64,000 nucleotides of DNA from Candidatus Gastranaerophilales bacterium (lineage in GTDB: Bacteria > Cyanobacteriota > Vampirovibrionia > Gastranaerophilales > Gastranaerophilaceae), in contig CALUPV010000002.1 in the NCBI GenBank assembly GCA_944322745.1, forward strand, positions 1 to 64,000. Direction: 5' to 3'. The notes under the pieces are model-generated. The model did no database searches, was not told where the DNA came from, and saw only the letters and a list, made by a program, of their open reading frames with translations. Numbering within the stretch: position 1 is the stretch's first letter; the number at the start of each line of letters is the position of its first letter. Positions 1 to 8,722 of the stretch are shown one piece after another. The position numbers and the translations under genes were made by a program.

Positions 1-80
1 AAGAAAATGGCACCTGTTATTTATAGAAATTTTCTTTTATCCTACCAAAATAGTCCTATTTAATGGGTACAGATCATGAC

Positions 81-145
81 TGCTTTTTCCAAAATCTTTG
101 ATTTTGTGAAAAATGTCTGGTTTCCCATAACCCAATAGAAACAAT
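81..145. repeat. hairpin-forming intergenic repeat, copy 1
   Basis: This 65-bp unit recurs at 1520-1584 with three mismatches. Bases 84-96 pair with 100-113 as a 13-bp A/T-rich stem with one bulged T (107) and a TTT loop (97-99). A second short hairpin is possible between GTTTC near 118 and GAAAC near 137. The two copies lie on either side of the orphan gene at 230-1465. No transposase or long terminal inverted repeats are visible, so it is a small intergenic repeat of unknown class. Confidence 0.8.
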
Positions 146-229
146 ATGATAATAATGAGAAATGTTTCAACAAGCTAAAAAAGTGGAATATAAACTAAAT
201 ATTACTTTTATAAGAAATAGGAAAATTTA

Positions 230-1465
230 ATGACAGACGAGAATAAGAATATAGAAAATAATCAAGAAGAAAATCAAAATAAACTAGAAGTAAATAAAAA
301 CTGGTGGAAAAAGTTGTTGGTTTTTTTAGTTTTATTATTTATTATTATTTGTATTTTGTTCTTTTATGAAATCCTTAGAAAGAAGTTTAATGATACACAG
401 TGTGTAATTAATGCAAATAAACTTAAAATATCGACACAAAAACAATACTTAAAAAATGGCTTATATTATATTGGAGATTTAAATATTGACAGACGTTTTG
501 ATTATGTATTATTGCCAATTTCCGAAAAAGAAGTTTTGATTTTAGGTGGTCATCTAAATTATACCAACTCTATTGAAAAAATAAATATTGAAAGTAACAC
601 TATAATGAAATACTCCAAAAGTAACTTTTCATCTTATAGGGATGTGTTTTTTCATAATAACAAATTTATACTATTTTCAAACTGTGGAATTGAAGAATAC
701 GATATAAAAACGAATTTATTTAAGATAAAGAAAATGCTATGTGAAAATAACCATTTATCATATCTATATAATCCAATATATTATGAAGGAGAAATAATAG
801 TATTTGTTCACTCAAATAACGAAGGAATGGAATTAATTTATGATATTAATAACAACTCTATTAAGAGTAAAAGTAATTACTTTCAGAAATATAATAAAGC
901 GGATTTAACTCAAAATTACATACAATATAAAGATAAAATCTTATTTTATGATATTAGAAAATTACCATATTATCAACATATAGACAAAACAAATAAACTT
1001 TCTTCATTTGAATATTCATTTTCCAAGAATTCATTTATCCCAAAATCGTCAATTGATTATGATTTGAGTTTCAACAGTGCAATTAAAATTAACGATGAAA
1101 ATTTTTTTATTTTTGGAAAAACACAACTAAAAGAAAGAACTCATAATAATAAAAAATTTGTATATGAGAAAGCTAAAGTATATAATGCTGAAAAACATAA
1201 AATTATAACTCAAATTATGCCGGCATATACTGAAATAAATTCAGAATATACAGTTGTAGACTTTATTAAACTATCTAATAATAAAATTTTAATATTGGAG
1301 AATGGTATACTTCGACAAATATTTGATATAAAAAATATGCGCTTTGAAAAATTAAAAGTACAATATTATTTTGGTAAAAAGAATCTGGGTTATAAAATGC
1401 TGAATATTAGTCAAGATAAAGTATTAATTACAGATGGAAAAAAAGTATGGGTTTATAAATACTAG
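230..1465 (+). CDS. Membrane-anchored propeller-like (kelch-like) hypothetical protein
   Basis: I do not recognise a named family. The 411-residue product has a charged Asn/Glu/Lys-rich cytoplasmic N-terminus (about 1-28), one membrane segment (about 29-47), and a long extracytoplasmic part. That part repeats short strand-turn units such as KEVLILGG, ENFFIFG, NKILILENG and DKVLITDGKKVWVYKY, spaced as in kelch or other beta-propeller proteins; the fold is inference. The ATG follows AGGAAA at a short distance. The gene looks even more A+T-rich and Asn/Lys-rich than polA downstream and sits alone between two copies of a hairpin repeat, which hints at later acquisition. A role as a surface or sensing protein is only a guess. 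Confidence 0.6.
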   Translation: MTDENKNIENNQEENQNKLEVNKNWWKKLLVFLVLLFIIICILFFYEILRKKFNDTQCVINANKLKISTQKQYLKNGLYYIGDLNIDRRFDYVLLPISEKEVLILGGHLNYTNSIEKINIESNTIMKYSKSNFSSYRDVFFHNNKFILFSNCGIEEYDIKTNLFKIKKMLCENNHLSYLYNPIYYEGEIIVFVHSNNEGMELIYDINNNSIKSKSNYFQKYNKADLTQNYIQYKDKILFYDIRKLPYYQHIDKTNKLSSFEYSFSKNSFIPKSSIDYDLSFNSAIKINDENFFIFGKTQLKERTHNNKKFVYEKAKVYNAEKHKIITQIMPAYTEINSEYTVVDFIKLSNNKILILENGILRQIFDIKNMRFEKLKVQYYFGKKNLGYKMLNISQDKVLITDGKKVWVYKY

Positions 1466-1519
1466 AATGGAGTTTCATATATGTTACCAGAAAATAAAAG
1501 TATGTAGGTTTGTTTTGGC

Positions 1520-1584
1520 TGCTTTTTCCAAAATCTTTGATTTTGTGAAAAATGTCTGGTTTCCCATAAACCAACGGAAACAAT
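1520..1584. repeat. hairpin-forming intergenic repeat, copy 2
   Basis: Second copy of the 65-bp unit at 81-145, same orientation, 62 of 65 bases identical. The 13-bp bulged stem (1523-1535 with 1539-1552) is fully conserved. Two of the three changes extend the downstream hairpin (GTTTCC with GGAAAC), as expected if the folded form matters. Confidence 0.8.
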
Positions 1585-1589
1585 AAAAC

Positions 1590-1610
1590 AAAATCTTTGA
1601 TTTCCCATAA
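1590..1610. repeat. internally deleted third copy of the hairpin repeat
   Basis: This stretch joins the left part of the repeat (AAAATCTTTGAT) directly to its right part (TTCCCATAA). The 19 bases between them in copies 1 and 2 are missing. It lies 5 bases after copy 2 and looks like a deletion derivative. Confidence 0.6.
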
Positions 1611-1697
1611 TCAACAAAAATATATAATTTCACCTATTTACTTTTGGGGATGATATTGAATAAAAATAAATTTAAATAAACATAAATTTAAATATGA

Positions 1698-1726
1698 TTG
1701 TTAAACAGCCCTAATTTTATTAAAAT
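1698..1726 (+). promoter_or_regulatory. candidate polA promoter
   Basis: TTGTTA (1698-1703) and TAAAAT (1721-1726) are 17 bases apart, 25 bases before the polA ATG. The match to the sigma-70 consensus is moderate, but spacing and placement fit. Confidence 0.45.
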
Positions 1727-1751
1727 AGAATAATAGATTTGGGGAATTTAA

Positions 1752-4619
1752 ATGTCTGATAAAAGTTTTATATTAATTGATGGTCACGCACTGGCATACA
1801 GATACTTCTTTGCACTTGAAAGAACAGGAATGAAAACATCAGATAACCAGCCGACCTGGGCTGTTTTTGGTTTTTTCAAAGCATTATTTGATTTATTACA
1901 AAATGATTCAATTAAACCTGATGCAATTGCTGTTACTTTTGATGTTTCAAGGCATACATACAGAACAGAAATGTTTGCTGATTATAAAGCAAACAGAGAA
2001 AGTATGCCTGATACTTTAAGAAGTCAAATAGCTTTAATTGTTGAAGGGCTTAATGCCTTAAATATACCAATTTATACAAAAGAAGGTTACGAAGCTGATG
2101 ATGTAATTGGTACTATTTCTACTAAAGCGAAACAAAAACATCATAAGACTTATATTTTGACAGGTGATAGAGATTCTTTTCAACTTGTAGACAGAGATGG
2201 CTACATAAAAGTTATAATGCCGTCTAAAGGTGAATTAATAGAATATGATTGGTATAAAGTATATGAAAAAATGGGAGTATACCCTTATCAAATAACCGAC
2301 TATAAAGGTTTAAGCGGAGATACTTCAGATAATATCCCCGGTATTAAAGGTATTGGCGAAAAAACTGCCTGTAAATTATTAAATAGGTTTGATAAACTTG
2401 AACAAATCTACGAAAATATCGATAATATAACGGAAAAAGCATTAAATAAGAAATTGGTTGAAGGTAAAGATGTTGCTGTTTTAAGCAAAGAACTTGCTAC
2501 AATTCAAAAAGATTTGGATATTAACTTTGATTTTGATTGTGCTAAATTGGAAATGCCTGATTATGATGCAGTAATTGAATTTTTCAAAAAAAATCAATTT
2601 TATAGCTTTTTAAAAAATTCTGATAATTTGTTAAAACCTTTTAAAATAGCTTCTCTTTCGTCAGTTGTTGCGCCTGATTGTAAAGAAACAGTTCAAGTAA
2701 ACCAGCAAGGACAAATGCAGCTTGGTTTGGGAATTGGTAATCTATTGGTAAATCAATCTCATAAGGTATATAACCATGAGAAAAACATTGTTGATACTGA
2801 AGATAAGCTTGTTACTCTTGTTGAAAAATTAAAAGAACAAACAATTTTTTCTATTGATGTTGAAACTACCGGTATTAATCCATTAGAGTGTGACTTGGTT
2901 GGAATTTCAATAGCGTTTTCTGATCAAATACAAGTAAAAAATAATAGAGTGAAGATAGATTCAAATAAAAGTGATTTGGTTCAGTCTTATTATATTCCGG
3001 TTTTTCATCTGGTAGGTCAACAGCTTGATTTGGAAGTTATTATAAATTATTTAGCTCCAATATTATCTGATAAAAATATTGCAAAAACATTGCAAAATGC
3101 AAAATTTGATTGGCACGTTTTAAAACATCACAATATGCCTTTAAATAATGTTATTTTTGACACAATGCTTGCAAGCTATATCAAAGACTCATCACGAAAA
3201 CACGGATTAAAACAACAAGCCAGCGATTATCTTGATTATATTATGGTTGAGTATGATGAATTATTGAAAAACAGTTCGTCCTCTTTAACAATTGAAACCG
3301 TTCCTATTGAAGATGCCGCTTCTTATGCTTGTGATGATGCTTTTGCTACTTTACTCTTAACAAAGTATTGGCAAGAAAACTTAGATGAAAAAGAACTTGA
3401 TTTGCTTTATGACATTGAAGTTCCTCTGACAATTGTACTTGCTGTTATGGAGGAAAACGGTGCAAGTATAGATGTAGAATATTTAAGTGTTATTGATAAA
3501 GAAATTAATGAAAAGTTATCTGTTATTGAAGAAAAAATTTATAACGAAGTTGGTGAAAGATTTAATATAAATTCGCCAAAACAAGTTGGAGATATGCTTT
3601 TTGGAAAAATGAACCTTAAAGCAAAGGGAATGAAATCAAAAACAGGGTTTTCAACAAGTGCGAAAGTATTGGAAACATTAGCGGAAGAATATCAAGTAGC
3701 AAGAGATATTTTGGAACAAAGACATCTTGCAAAATTAAAAAGCACTTATGTTGATACTCTTCCCGAACTAAGAAGTGTTAAAGACGGCAGAATTCATACA
3801 AGTTTTAACCAAACAATCACGACAACAGGAAGATTATCTTCATCTAATCCTAATTTACAAAATATTCCGATTAGAACTGAATTGGGAAATCGAATAAGAG
3901 GTGCATTTGTTGCTGAAAATAAAGAAAATCTGATAATTTCTGCGGATTATTCTCAAATTGAACTTAGACTGCTTGCACATATTTCTCGTGATGATAATTT
4001 AATAGAAGCTTTTTGTGATGATGAAGATGTTCATAGTGCTACTGCCAGTAAGGTTTTTGAAGTACCAATAGAACAAGTTACAAAAGAAATGCGTTCAAAA
4101 GCAAAGGCTGTTAATTTTGGTATAGTATACGGTCAATCAAGATATGGCTTGGCTTCAAGTCTTGGAATTACTCCTTATGAAGCGCAAGACTTTATAGACA
4201 GGTACTTTGCTACATATCCTGATGTAAAAAAATATATGGATGATACTATAAAGTTTGCTTATGCTCATGGGTATGTTGAAACTTTATACGGAAGAAAAAG
4301 ATATTTAAGTTCAGGTCTGTTAAGTACAAACGGCAAAATACAAGAAGCTGCTCAAAGAGCTGCCATTAATGCTCCAATACAAGGAACTGCAGCTGATGTT
4401 ATGAAACTTGCTATGGTTCGTTTACAAAATGACTTTGAAAAAAATAACATTAAGTCTAAAATAATCATACAAGTGCATGATGAACTCGTTATAGAAACAG
4501 TTAATACTGAAATAGAAGAGGTTAAATCTTTGGTAAAAAATGCTATGGAACTTAATCAGCCGTTTTTGGTTCCTTTAAAAGTAGATATTTATGCCGGTAA
4601 GTCTTGGATGGAGATTTAA
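1752..4619 (+). CDS. polA: DNA polymerase I
   Basis: Repair and Okazaki-fragment polymerase of 955 residues, full length. The N-terminal 5'-nuclease domain (about 1-290) carries the helix-hairpin-helix GIKGIGEKTA. The 3'-5' proofreading domain (about 330-540) keeps its acidic residues: DVETTG near 369-374, QNAKFDW, and YACDDA. The polymerase domain (about 560-955) shows motif A SADYSQIELR near 730, the O-helix RSKAKAVNFGIVYG, and motif C QVHDE near 908. Both exonuclease and polymerase sites therefore look active. Phe in the O-helix (NFG) predicts discrimination against dideoxynucleotides, as in the E. coli enzyme. GGGGA sits just upstream of the ATG. The stop shares a base with the next start (TAATG). 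Confidence 0.98.
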   Translation: MSDKSFILIDGHALAYRYFFALERTGMKTSDNQPTWAVFGFFKALFDLLQNDSIKPDAIAVTFDVSRHTYRTEMFADYKANRESMPDTLRSQIALIVEGLNALNIPIYTKEGYEADDVIGTISTKAKQKHHKTYILTGDRDSFQLVDRDGYIKVIMPSKGELIEYDWYKVYEKMGVYPYQITDYKGLSGDTSDNIPGIKGIGEKTACKLLNRFDKLEQIYENIDNITEKALNKKLVEGKDVAVLSKELATIQKDLDINFDFDCAKLEMPDYDAVIEFFKKNQFYSFLKNSDNLLKPFKIASLSSVVAPDCKETVQVNQQGQMQLGLGIGNLLVNQSHKVYNHEKNIVDTEDKLVTLVEKLKEQTIFSIDVETTGINPLECDLVGISIAFSDQIQVKNNRVKIDSNKSDLVQSYYIPVFHLVGQQLDLEVIINYLAPILSDKNIAKTLQNAKFDWHVLKHHNMPLNNVIFDTMLASYIKDSSRKHGLKQQASDYLDYIMVEYDELLKNSSSSLTIETVPIEDAASYACDDAFATLLLTKYWQENLDEKELDLLYDIEVPLTIVLAVMEENGASIDVEYLSVIDKEINEKLSVIEEKIYNEVGERFNINSPKQVGDMLFGKMNLKAKGMKSKTGFSTSAKVLETLAEEYQVARDILEQRHLAKLKSTYVDTLPELRSVKDGRIHTSFNQTITTTGRLSSSNPNLQNIPIRTELGNRIRGAFVAENKENLIISADYSQIELRLLAHISRDDNLIEAFCDDEDVHSATASKVFEVPIEQVTKEMRSKAKAVNFGIVYGQSRYGLASSLGITPYEAQDFIDRYFATYPDVKKYMDDTIKFAYAHGYVETLYGRKRYLSSGLLSTNGKIQEAAQRAAINAPIQGTAADVMKLAMVRLQNDFEKNNIKSKIIIQVHDELVIETVNTEIEEVKSLVKNAMELNQPFLVPLKVDIYAGKSWMEI

Positions 4620-5023
4620 TGAGGAAAATAATTTATATTTTATTTTGTTTAAGTATATTTTGTTCTCAACAAGTTTTAGCAGAGGACGTTGTCCCTTCTG
4701 CAACTGCAATAAGAACTATTCCTACAAGTTTGGATTTTGCTAAAACATACAGAACTTCTTCTGAAAATTTATTATATTTGTTATTATCTGCAATAAATGC
4801 ACATAATTATTCTATTGAAGAAATTCAATTTAAAACAGGAAGTGTATTGTTTAAAGCATATACAAAAGAGTTTATAGCTTCTGTTTCTGCGCAGGATGGT
4901 TATAATTCTTTTATAAAAATAATTCCTGCAGATAATGATTATAATTTTTCTCCGTCTTTAATACAGAAACTCCATGCTTATATTGAGAATAATGACTCGA
5001 TTTCATTCCAAAAGATTTTATAA
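4619..5023 (+). CDS. small secreted hypothetical protein
   Basis: No family recognised. The ATG at 4619 shares its A with the polA stop, and GGATGGAG lies just upstream, so translation is probably coupled to polA. An in-frame TTG at 4604 would add five residues ahead of the signal peptide and is less likely. The 134-residue product begins with a signal peptide (MRKIIYILFCLSIFCSQQVLA, cut near residue 21). The mature part is about 113 residues, with alternating strands and helices and no cysteine or obvious catalytic motif. A strong terminator follows. Its export makes a direct role with DNA polymerase I unlikely. Confidence 0.7.
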   Translation: MRKIIYILFCLSIFCSQQVLAEDVVPSATAIRTIPTSLDFAKTYRTSSENLLYLLLSAINAHNYSIEEIQFKTGSVLFKAYTKEFIASVSAQDGYNSFIKIIPADNDYNFSPSLIQKLHAYIENNDSISFQKIL

Positions 5024-5044
5024 GTTATAAAAATATATTCAATA

Positions 5045-5070
5045 AAAAAGAGCCAAATTTGGCTCTTTTT
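5045..5070. terminator. bidirectional rho-independent terminator
   Basis: AAAAAGAGCCAAA (5045-5057) is followed directly by its complement TTTGGCTCTTTTT (5058-5070). In RNA the central AAATTT opens as the loop. U-runs flank both sides, so it can end both the polA operon (+) and the pyk-side transcript (-). Confidence 0.9.
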
Positions 5071-5078
5071 ATTTATTT

Positions 5079-6518
5079 TTATTGTGTCTCTCCTATTTTA
5101 TGAACTCTAATTGTATTGATTTTTCCTGTCATTAATTTTGGAACAGAATTTACAATTACAATATCATCTCCTTTTCTAAAACCAACCCTCTCGGTTAAAA
5201 GATCATCAATTTTATTAAAAAGAGCTTCATCCAGTACACTGTTACAGTTCTTGTCTACATATGTATATATACCCCAATATAAACTTAATTTTCTCGCTGT
5301 TACTTCTGAATTTGTGAATACAATTATGGGTACTGAAGGTTTTAGCTTTGATATAATAGGTGGTGTATAGCCTGTTTCAGTGAAGATTAATATTGCGCTT
5401 GCACCTAATTTTTTTGCTATATTAACCGCACTACTTGATATTGCTTGTGAAATTGGACTCAATTCTGCAATTAAGTCTATGTCGTAGTCTGTTTTAATAA
5501 ATTGGCTGTTTTCAACTTTATTTGATATACAAGACATCATTTCAACGGCTTCAACAGGATATTTCCCTGCTGCAGTTTCGCCTGATAACATAATTGCATC
5601 AGTACCGTCATATATTGCATTTGCTACATCGTTTGCTTCTGCTCTTGTTGGGATTGGTTCTTCCATCATAGATTCAAGCATTTGTGTTGCTACAATGCAA
5701 GGCTTCTTTTGAATATTTGTTAGTCTTATAATCTCTTTTTGCGCAATTGGAACTTCCTGGGGTGACATCTCTATTCCTAAATCACCTCTTGCAACCATAA
5801 TTCCATCTGCTTCTTTTACAATTTCTCTGAGATTCTCAACAGCTTGTGGTTTTTCTATTTTTGCAATTATAGGAATTTCTTTATCTCCATAAGCTTTAGT
5901 ATAATATCTTGCACATTTAATATCTTCTGCTTTCCTTACAAAAGAAAGTGCTATGTAATCGGCATTCTGTTCCAGGGCAAATTTTATATATTGTTTATCC
6001 TTTTTTGTTACTGCTTCTAAACTTGCTTGTACCCCTGGAATATTTATACCTTTTCTTGGCTTAATTAAATTACCATGCTCAACTTTTGTATAAACTTTTG
6101 TATCTATTACTTTTTCTACTCTTAGACCTACTCTGCCATCATCTAATAAGATTTTTTCGCCAACTGTTACATCATTTGCTATTCCTTTATAATCAACAGG
6201 AATTATTCCTTCTTTTATTTCATCTGTATGTTCAAGTATAATTTCTTGACCTTTTTTTATTTCTATTGGTTCCGGAATTTGTCCTACACGAATCTTTGGA
6301 CCTTGTAAATCTACCAATATTGGTATGTTTTGGTTTAGTTCTTCACTTACTTGTCTTATTATTTTAATTTTTTCAGCGTGTTCTTCTTTTTCTCCATGTG
6401 AGGTGTTAATTCTGAACATTGAAACTCCAGCGAGTACAAGCTTTTTTATTGTTTCATAATCATTACTTGACGGTCCAAGTGTTGCTACTATTTTTGTTTT
6501 GTTTCTTATTTGATTCAT
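5079..6518 (-). CDS. pyk: Pyruvate kinase
   Basis: Final ATP-yielding step of glycolysis, phosphoenolpyruvate + ADP to pyruvate + ATP, cytosolic. The 479 residues match the usual length. Landmarks are TKIVATLGPSS at the start, MFRINTSHG (phosphate-binding Arg), DLQGPKIR, the catalytic-lysine motif IAKIEKPQAVENL, the metal-binding stretch MVARGDLG, and the signature ATQMLESM...PTRAEANDVANAI. The C-terminal allosteric domain is present, but there is no extra PEP-utiliser domain. The gene lies 14 bases after lpd on the same strand, suggesting co-transcription of pyruvate-related enzymes. It ends at the shared terminator. Confidence 0.97.
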   Translation of the reverse strand: MNQIRNKTKIVATLGPSSNDYETIKKLVLAGVSMFRINTSHGEKEEHAEKIKIIRQVSEELNQNIPILVDLQGPKIRVGQIPEPIEIKKGQEIILEHTDEIKEGIIPVDYKGIANDVTVGEKILLDDGRVGLRVEKVIDTKVYTKVEHGNLIKPRKGINIPGVQASLEAVTKKDKQYIKFALEQNADYIALSFVRKAEDIKCARYYTKAYGDKEIPIIAKIEKPQAVENLREIVKEADGIMVARGDLGIEMSPQEVPIAQKEIIRLTNIQKKPCIVATQMLESMMEEPIPTRAEANDVANAIYDGTDAIMLSGETAAGKYPVEAVEMMSCISNKVENSQFIKTDYDIDLIAELSPISQAISSSAVNIAKKLGASAILIFTETGYTPPIISKLKPSVPIIVFTNSEVTARKLSLYWGIYTYVDKNCNSVLDEALFNKIDDLLTERVGFRKGDDIVIVNSVPKLMTGKINTIRVHKIGETQ

Positions 6519-6532
6519 ATTTTAATCTTTCT

Positions 6533-7882
6533 TTATTGTCTCGGAATATGTATAGCTATATTATCAAGTCCTAAAATACTTTCAAATATACCTTCAGAAT
6601 ATGTTGGATGTGCAAAAATTACATCTTGCAATTTAGATGGTGATATATTATTTGTCATTGCTATTGCGATTTGCTCTATCATAGCACTTGCTTCTTCTGA
6701 AATAATATGAGCACCTAGTATTTCATTATCATTTGCTAAAATTTTTACAAATCCTTCTATTTTATCATCAGCATAGGCTTTCCCTAATGCAGAAATCGGG
6801 AAAAATGATTTCTTATATTCTATATTATTTTTTTGTAATTCTTGTTCTGTTTTTCCGATAGAAGCAATTTCCGGTGTGCCATATATTACTGAGGGTACAA
6901 GGTTTTTATTAAATTTGGGGCATTCTCCTTTTATAATATATTCTATTACTTCTTCAGCCTGTTTCATTGCGCTGTGTGCAAGCATTGATAGACCGTTTAC
7001 ATCACCTATTGCAAAGATATTCTCAATGTTTGTTTTGAAATTACAGTCTGTATCTATATATTTATTTATTTTTATGTATGAAGGCACTTTTGTACAGTTT
7101 GTTTCAGGCTGCCTTCCTGCACCTAAAAGTATTTTATCTGCTTTAATAACTTTATCGTTTGATAAAGTTATTTCATTATCATTTATATTTTTTACTGTTG
7201 TAGAAGTATAGAAATCTATTCTGCTTTTTTTTAGTAACCTAATAACACGTTCTGACACTTCATAATCTGCTGTTGGAATAATATGTTCCATCATTTCGAC
7301 CAAAGTGACTTTTACTCCAAGGCAGGAAAATATTCTTGCCCATTCTATACCAATTGCACCTGTTCCAACAATTAATATACTTTGCGGAAGTTTTGTCATA
7401 TTGAGAACATCATCTGATGTTAAAATAAAATCTTTTGCATATTCCCCTGGGAAATTTAATATATTAGGTTTTGAACCTGTTGCAATAATTATATTTTTAA
7501 CTTCATAACTGCTTGTCTGTGTTTTGATTATGTTTTTTGATTCAATAAATGCTTCTTCTTCTACAATTGTTATTCCATATCCTTTTATTAACATTGTTAG
7601 AGATTTTCTTATTTTTTCAGAAACGTTTTTTTGTCTTTCTTGGATTTTCTCAAAATCAAAAGATATATTTTCTGCTGCTATTCCGCATTTTTGTGCGTTC
7701 TTTATTTCTGAAAATAATTTACAAGAATGAAGAATTGTTTTTGTTGGAATGCATCCTCTATTTAAACATGTGCCTCCAATATGTTCCTTTTCAAATAAAA
7801 CTACGCTTAAACCTCTTTGACTTGCTCTTATTGCTGCTGCGTAGCCTGCCGGTCCTGAACCTATTATTCCTATATCAAACAT
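6533..7882 (-). CDS. lpd: Dihydrolipoamide dehydrogenase
   Basis: FAD-dependent E3 subunit that re-oxidises dihydrolipoamide with NAD+. Of 449 residues, the N-terminus carries the FAD motif GSGPAGYAAA. The redox disulfide is GGTCLNRGCIPTK, the NAD-binding motif is VGTGAIGIEWA, a second FAD contact is FAIGDVNG, and the C-terminal dimer domain has the catalytic His-Glu pair in HPTYSE. The start has GAGG about 7 bases upstream. No E1, E2 or glycine-cleavage partner lies in the window, so the complex served is unknown. GlyA at 22 kb makes the glycine cleavage system one possibility. A mercuric or glutathione reductase is unlikely given the CLNRGC spacing and the C-terminus. Confidence 0.93.
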   Translation of the reverse strand: MFDIGIIGSGPAGYAAAIRASQRGLSVVLFEKEHIGGTCLNRGCIPTKTILHSCKLFSEIKNAQKCGIAAENISFDFEKIQERQKNVSEKIRKSLTMLIKGYGITIVEEEAFIESKNIIKTQTSSYEVKNIIIATGSKPNILNFPGEYAKDFILTSDDVLNMTKLPQSILIVGTGAIGIEWARIFSCLGVKVTLVEMMEHIIPTADYEVSERVIRLLKKSRIDFYTSTTVKNINDNEITLSNDKVIKADKILLGAGRQPETNCTKVPSYIKINKYIDTDCNFKTNIENIFAIGDVNGLSMLAHSAMKQAEEVIEYIIKGECPKFNKNLVPSVIYGTPEIASIGKTEQELQKNNIEYKKSFFPISALGKAYADDKIEGFVKILANDNEILGAHIISEEASAMIEQIAIAMTNNISPSKLQDVIFAHPTYSEGIFESILGLDNIAIHIPRQ

Positions 7883-8137
7883 AAAAGCCTCTTTTTTATT
7901 TGATTATACAATAAACATTTTCTTATTATATAGAGATTTATCTAAAAATAAAAATCCTTGTTGTTATTGGATTTGAGCGATTTTGAAAATTTAAATTTTA
8001 AGAAATGTTACAAAAAGATAAAAAAACTAATTTAAAAACTAAAGTATTTTTTTCAAACACCGATATCTCAAAATGTAAGGATTAAACAAAATTCTTAATA
8101 AGTGTAAAAGATAGTTGTTCTCAAAGGATTCCCTGTT

Positions 8138-8722
8138 ATGAAATTTATGAGTAAGATAGTTGTGCTTTTTAGCGCATTAATTTTGATGAGTGTTTCAAAT
8201 ATTGCTTTAGCTGCAGATTTCTCTGCTAATACTAAACAACCGGTATTAACAGCTGCATTAAACAAATTAGAAGCAATGAATAATAGAAAAGTTTTAGATG
8301 TAATTCAAGGTCAAAATTCTACTAATAGACCTATCAGAATAATGTTTAGAAACTTAGCTGCTTTAGGTTATGGTACTTGTGAAGCAGTTACTGCAAAAAC
8401 AGCTGATGGTGGTTTGGTTATATTAATTAGCTCTAATTATAAAACAGCTCCTGTTGAAGCAGTTGCTTGTTTAATTGCTCACGAAAGTGTTCACCACGAA
8501 AATACAAAAACTTACGAAGAAGAAGTTAGAGCTTGGACAATGGAAGTTCAAACTTGGATGTCATTCACTCAATATAATCCTTCTTTAAAAACAGCTGATT
8601 CTAAATTAGTTAAAAGATTAAATTACTTATCTAAATTATATACAAAAGATGGTAATCAAATGACTTCAATCGCTAACTTAATCGCTACAAATCCTGCATA
8701 TTCTTCATTAAAAAGATCTTAA
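8138..8722 (+). CDS. Secreted HExxH-motif protein (putative zinc metallopeptidase)
   Basis: No named family recognised. The 194-residue product has a signal peptide (cut after IALA, near residue 25) and a hydrophobic helix with HESVH at 115-119, directly followed by another His and Glu. EEEVRAW at about 127-133 could supply the third zinc ligand. This is the minimal gluzincin-like arrangement; activity is inference. It has its own 255-base upstream region and AAAGGA ahead of the ATG. An ATG three codons later is possible. Its stop overlaps the stop of the convergent U32 gene by 4 bases, with no obvious terminator between. Confidence 0.65.
   Translation: MKFMSKIVVLFSALILMSVSNIALAADFSANTKQPVLTAALNKLEAMNNRKVLDVIQGQNSTNRPIRIMFRNLAALGYGTCEAVTAKTADGGLVILISSNYKTAPVEAVACLIAHESVHHENTKTYEEEVRAWTMEVQTWMSFTQYNPSLKTADSKLVKRLNYLSKLYTKDGNQMTSIANLIATNPAYSSLKRS

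Noticed and set aside
1-79. Two open frames at the left edge (stops at 61-63 and 77-79) that could be the 3' end of an upstream gene
   Set aside because: Both frames are open, too short to choose between, and neither shows a recognisable protein end.
230-1465. Insertion sequence
   Set aside because: The gene has no transposase motif, and the flanking repeats are direct hairpin units rather than terminal inverted repeats.
81-1610. CRISPR-like direct repeats
   Set aside because: The two full copies are 1.4 kb apart with a gene between; there is no regular spacer pattern and no cas gene.
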